From Candidatus Melainabacteria bacterium (GTDB lineage: Bacteria; Vulcanimicrobiota; JABDET01): 36,553 nt of DNA. The stretch spans positions 1 through 36,553 of the forward strand of contig JABDET010000008.1 of NCBI GenBank assembly GCA_013286945.1. The letters are read 5' to 3'. The stretch's first letter is position 1, and every line of letters begins with the position of its first letter. Below the pieces are notes generated by a model. It searched no databases. It had not been told where the DNA came from and saw only the letters and a program-made list of their open reading frames with translations. Positions 35,605 to 36,553 of this stretch are shown here, piece by piece. The position numbers were made by a program, and so were the translations under genes.

Positions 35605-35634
35605 GTGAGCTGGTTTTGCCAGCTCACTTTTTTT
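35605..35634 (+). terminator. Rho-independent terminator shape, plus-strand orientation
   Basis: GTGAGCTGG (35605-35613) and CCAGCTCAC (35619-35627) form a perfect nine-base stem with a five-base loop, followed by seven T at 35628-35634. The T-run is on the plus strand although all nearby genes are on the minus strand. It lies between the DUF421 stop and the likely tilS start, so it would stop antisense transcripts rather than the operon. Confidence 0.65.
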
Positions 35635-36163
35635 ACGATTTATTTCTGGTAAATCGGAGATTGCGCCTGGCACGGGATTTTGCTTCTGGCTTCAGGTCTT
35701 CAGTCCGAATAATGCTCACCGAACCATCAATTTCTAGAACCGCCAATTCGACGTCTTCAACGCGCATAACCCCATGCTCGCGAAGCGCTTGATTCAGCTC
35801 TTCGACACTTAATTTTTCCTTTTCCAAATGCTCGATCACCATTCTCCCTTGAGAAACAAGCACTGTTGGTACCCCTCCAACCCAATGCCTGAATTTCAAG
35901 CTTCGGAAAAAGAGAAGTGAAATGAGACTCGTCATGGCAATCAGAGTCACGGCAGCAACGATGCCACCGGTCACCGAGGTGTCAGGGCCTGTCATGGCAT
36001 TTTGAACTGCGTTGCTGATGAGGAGCAAGAAAACGAGCTCAAAAGGGGTGAGCTGCCCAATTTCTCGCTTCCCGATCGCTCGAACGCCCAGCAGCACGAC
36101 TAGATAAATAAAGACGGTTCGAACAACGATGCCCAGAAGAACGTGGGGGTCGAGGTTTAACAT
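35633..36163 (-). CDS. DUF421 (YetF-like) membrane protein
   Basis: The 176-residue protein has two to three N-terminal membrane helices (about 10-27, 41-53 and 65-88) including the DUF421 signature VRAIGKREIGQLTPFELVFLLLISNAVQNAMTG in its core. A cytosolic domain follows (GGVPTVLVSQGRMVIEHLEKEKLSVEELNQALREHG and VELAVLEIDGSVSII). The family is widespread but of poorly defined function. It starts seven bases after the lysA stop, and its C-terminus is basic. Confidence 0.9.
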   Translation of the reverse strand: MLNLDPHVLLGIVVRTVFIYLVVLLGVRAIGKREIGQLTPFELVFLLLISNAVQNAMTGPDTSVTGGIVAAVTLIAMTSLISLLFFRSLKFRHWVGGVPTVLVSQGRMVIEHLEKEKLSVEELNQALREHGVMRVEDVELAVLEIDGSVSIIRTEDLKPEAKSRARRNLRFTRNKS

Positions 36164-36170
36164 GAACGGA

Positions 36171-36553
36171 CTAGCGACTGCGTGAACGACCTCGGTGGTT
36201 CAACCAACTTGGAACGAGATCTTTTGAAACAATGTCATCATAAGTTTCTCGGCGAATGATCAGTTCCGCTTTGCCATCCCGGCAAAGAACGACCGCAGGA
36301 CGCGGAAGTCGATTGTAGTTGCTGGCCATGGAGTAATGATAAGCTCCAGTCGAAAACACGGCTAGAATGTCCCCAGACTTCGGCTTGGCTAACGGAACAT
36401 CCCAAAAAAGAATGTCACCCGACTCGCAACACTTTCCAGCCACCGTGACTTTTTCATTCGCTTCATCTTTCGCTCGATTGGCCAAGGTGGTTTCATACTT
36501 GGCTTGATAAAGAGCCACTCGGGGATTGTCCGCCATTCCACCATCCACAGCGA
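36171..36553 (-). CDS. lysA: Diaminopimelate decarboxylase LysA, C-terminal part (gene continues beyond the window)
   Basis: LysA decarboxylates meso-diaminopimelate to lysine. Only the last 127 codons or so are present; the frame is open at the window edge. The visible part starts within the family segment AVDGGMADNPR and includes KCCESGDILFWD, with the active-site Cys of CESGD, and GAYHYSMASNYNRLPRPA, with the PLP-contacting Tyr, then RRETYDDI. The N-terminal barrel with the PLP lysine lies outside. It is the most upstream gene of the minus-strand run in this window. Confidence 0.92.
   Translation of the reverse strand, partial: AVDGGMADNPRVALYQAKYETTLANRAKDEANEKVTVAGKCCESGDILFWDVPLAKPKSGDILAVFSTGAYHYSMASNYNRLPRPAVVLCRDGKAELIIRRETYDDIVSKDLVPSWLNHRGRSRSR

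Overview
The window is a gene-dense bacterial chromosome segment with mid-range GC (high 40s percent by eye). It carries c-type cytochromes, an FtsH/RodA/Era housekeeping core, a complete histidine operon and two orphan proteins. No rRNA, tRNA, CRISPR array, prophage or intact insertion sequence is visible. Membrane-anchored multihaem cytochromes and a bd-like oxidase subunit point to a respiring, probably Gram-negative bacterium of a poorly characterised lineage. The sequence alone does not let me name a phylum.

Layout. (1) 1-4734, plus strand: a tightly packed respiratory operon made of a cytochrome bd-like oxidase subunit (its N-terminal part apparently out of frame at the window edge), a dihaem membrane cytochrome c, a monohaem membrane cytochrome c, and a dihaem cytochrome c fused to an ethylbenzene-dehydrogenase-gamma-like haem b domain. 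(2) 4760-10485, minus strand: an orphan gene, rodA, accC, accB, era and a NUDIX gene. (3) 10547-18180, plus strand: bifunctional phosphoglucose/phosphomannose isomerase, a ROK sugar kinase, a PAS-only sensor, uvrA and a second orphan gene. (4) 18187-28429, minus strand: one histidine supraoperon read from a strong sigma70 promoter at 28401-28429, in the order TrpR/YerC-like regulator, hisS, hisG, hisD, hisC, hisB (phosphatase-dehydratase fusion), hisH, hisA-hisF fusion, hisIE, Xer recombinase, yciO. From hisS to hisAF nearly every junction is an ATGA-type overlap; the one break is a large nested palindrome between hisAF and hisIE. (5) 28445-36553, minus strand: purA, a small Cys-rich protein, a zinc-ribbon coiled-coil protein, hpt, a PD-(D/E)XK-like protein, ftsH, a second hpt, tilS, a DUF421 membrane protein and the 3' part of lysA.

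Most notable observations. The acetyl-CoA carboxylase carrier AccB has Asn where the biotinylated Lys should be. HisA and HisF, ancient paralogous barrels, are fused into one 491-residue chain. Two unrelated orphan genes share a 19-bp upstream motif (16 of 19 identical). The first gene of the his operon is a TrpR-family regulator whose promoter -10 box lies inside a perfect 12-bp palindrome. Several nested palindromes with a GGGACA/TGTCCC core are scattered between genes.

Integrity. Four genes (bd-like oxidase, accC, hisS, zinc-ribbon gene) are each broken by what looks like one extra base in a homopolymer of 6-8, and tilS is interrupted by a single in-frame TGA. The uniform pattern suggests either sequencing/assembly error or a genuine slippage-tolerant genome. 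It should be resolved before any of these genes is called a pseudogene.
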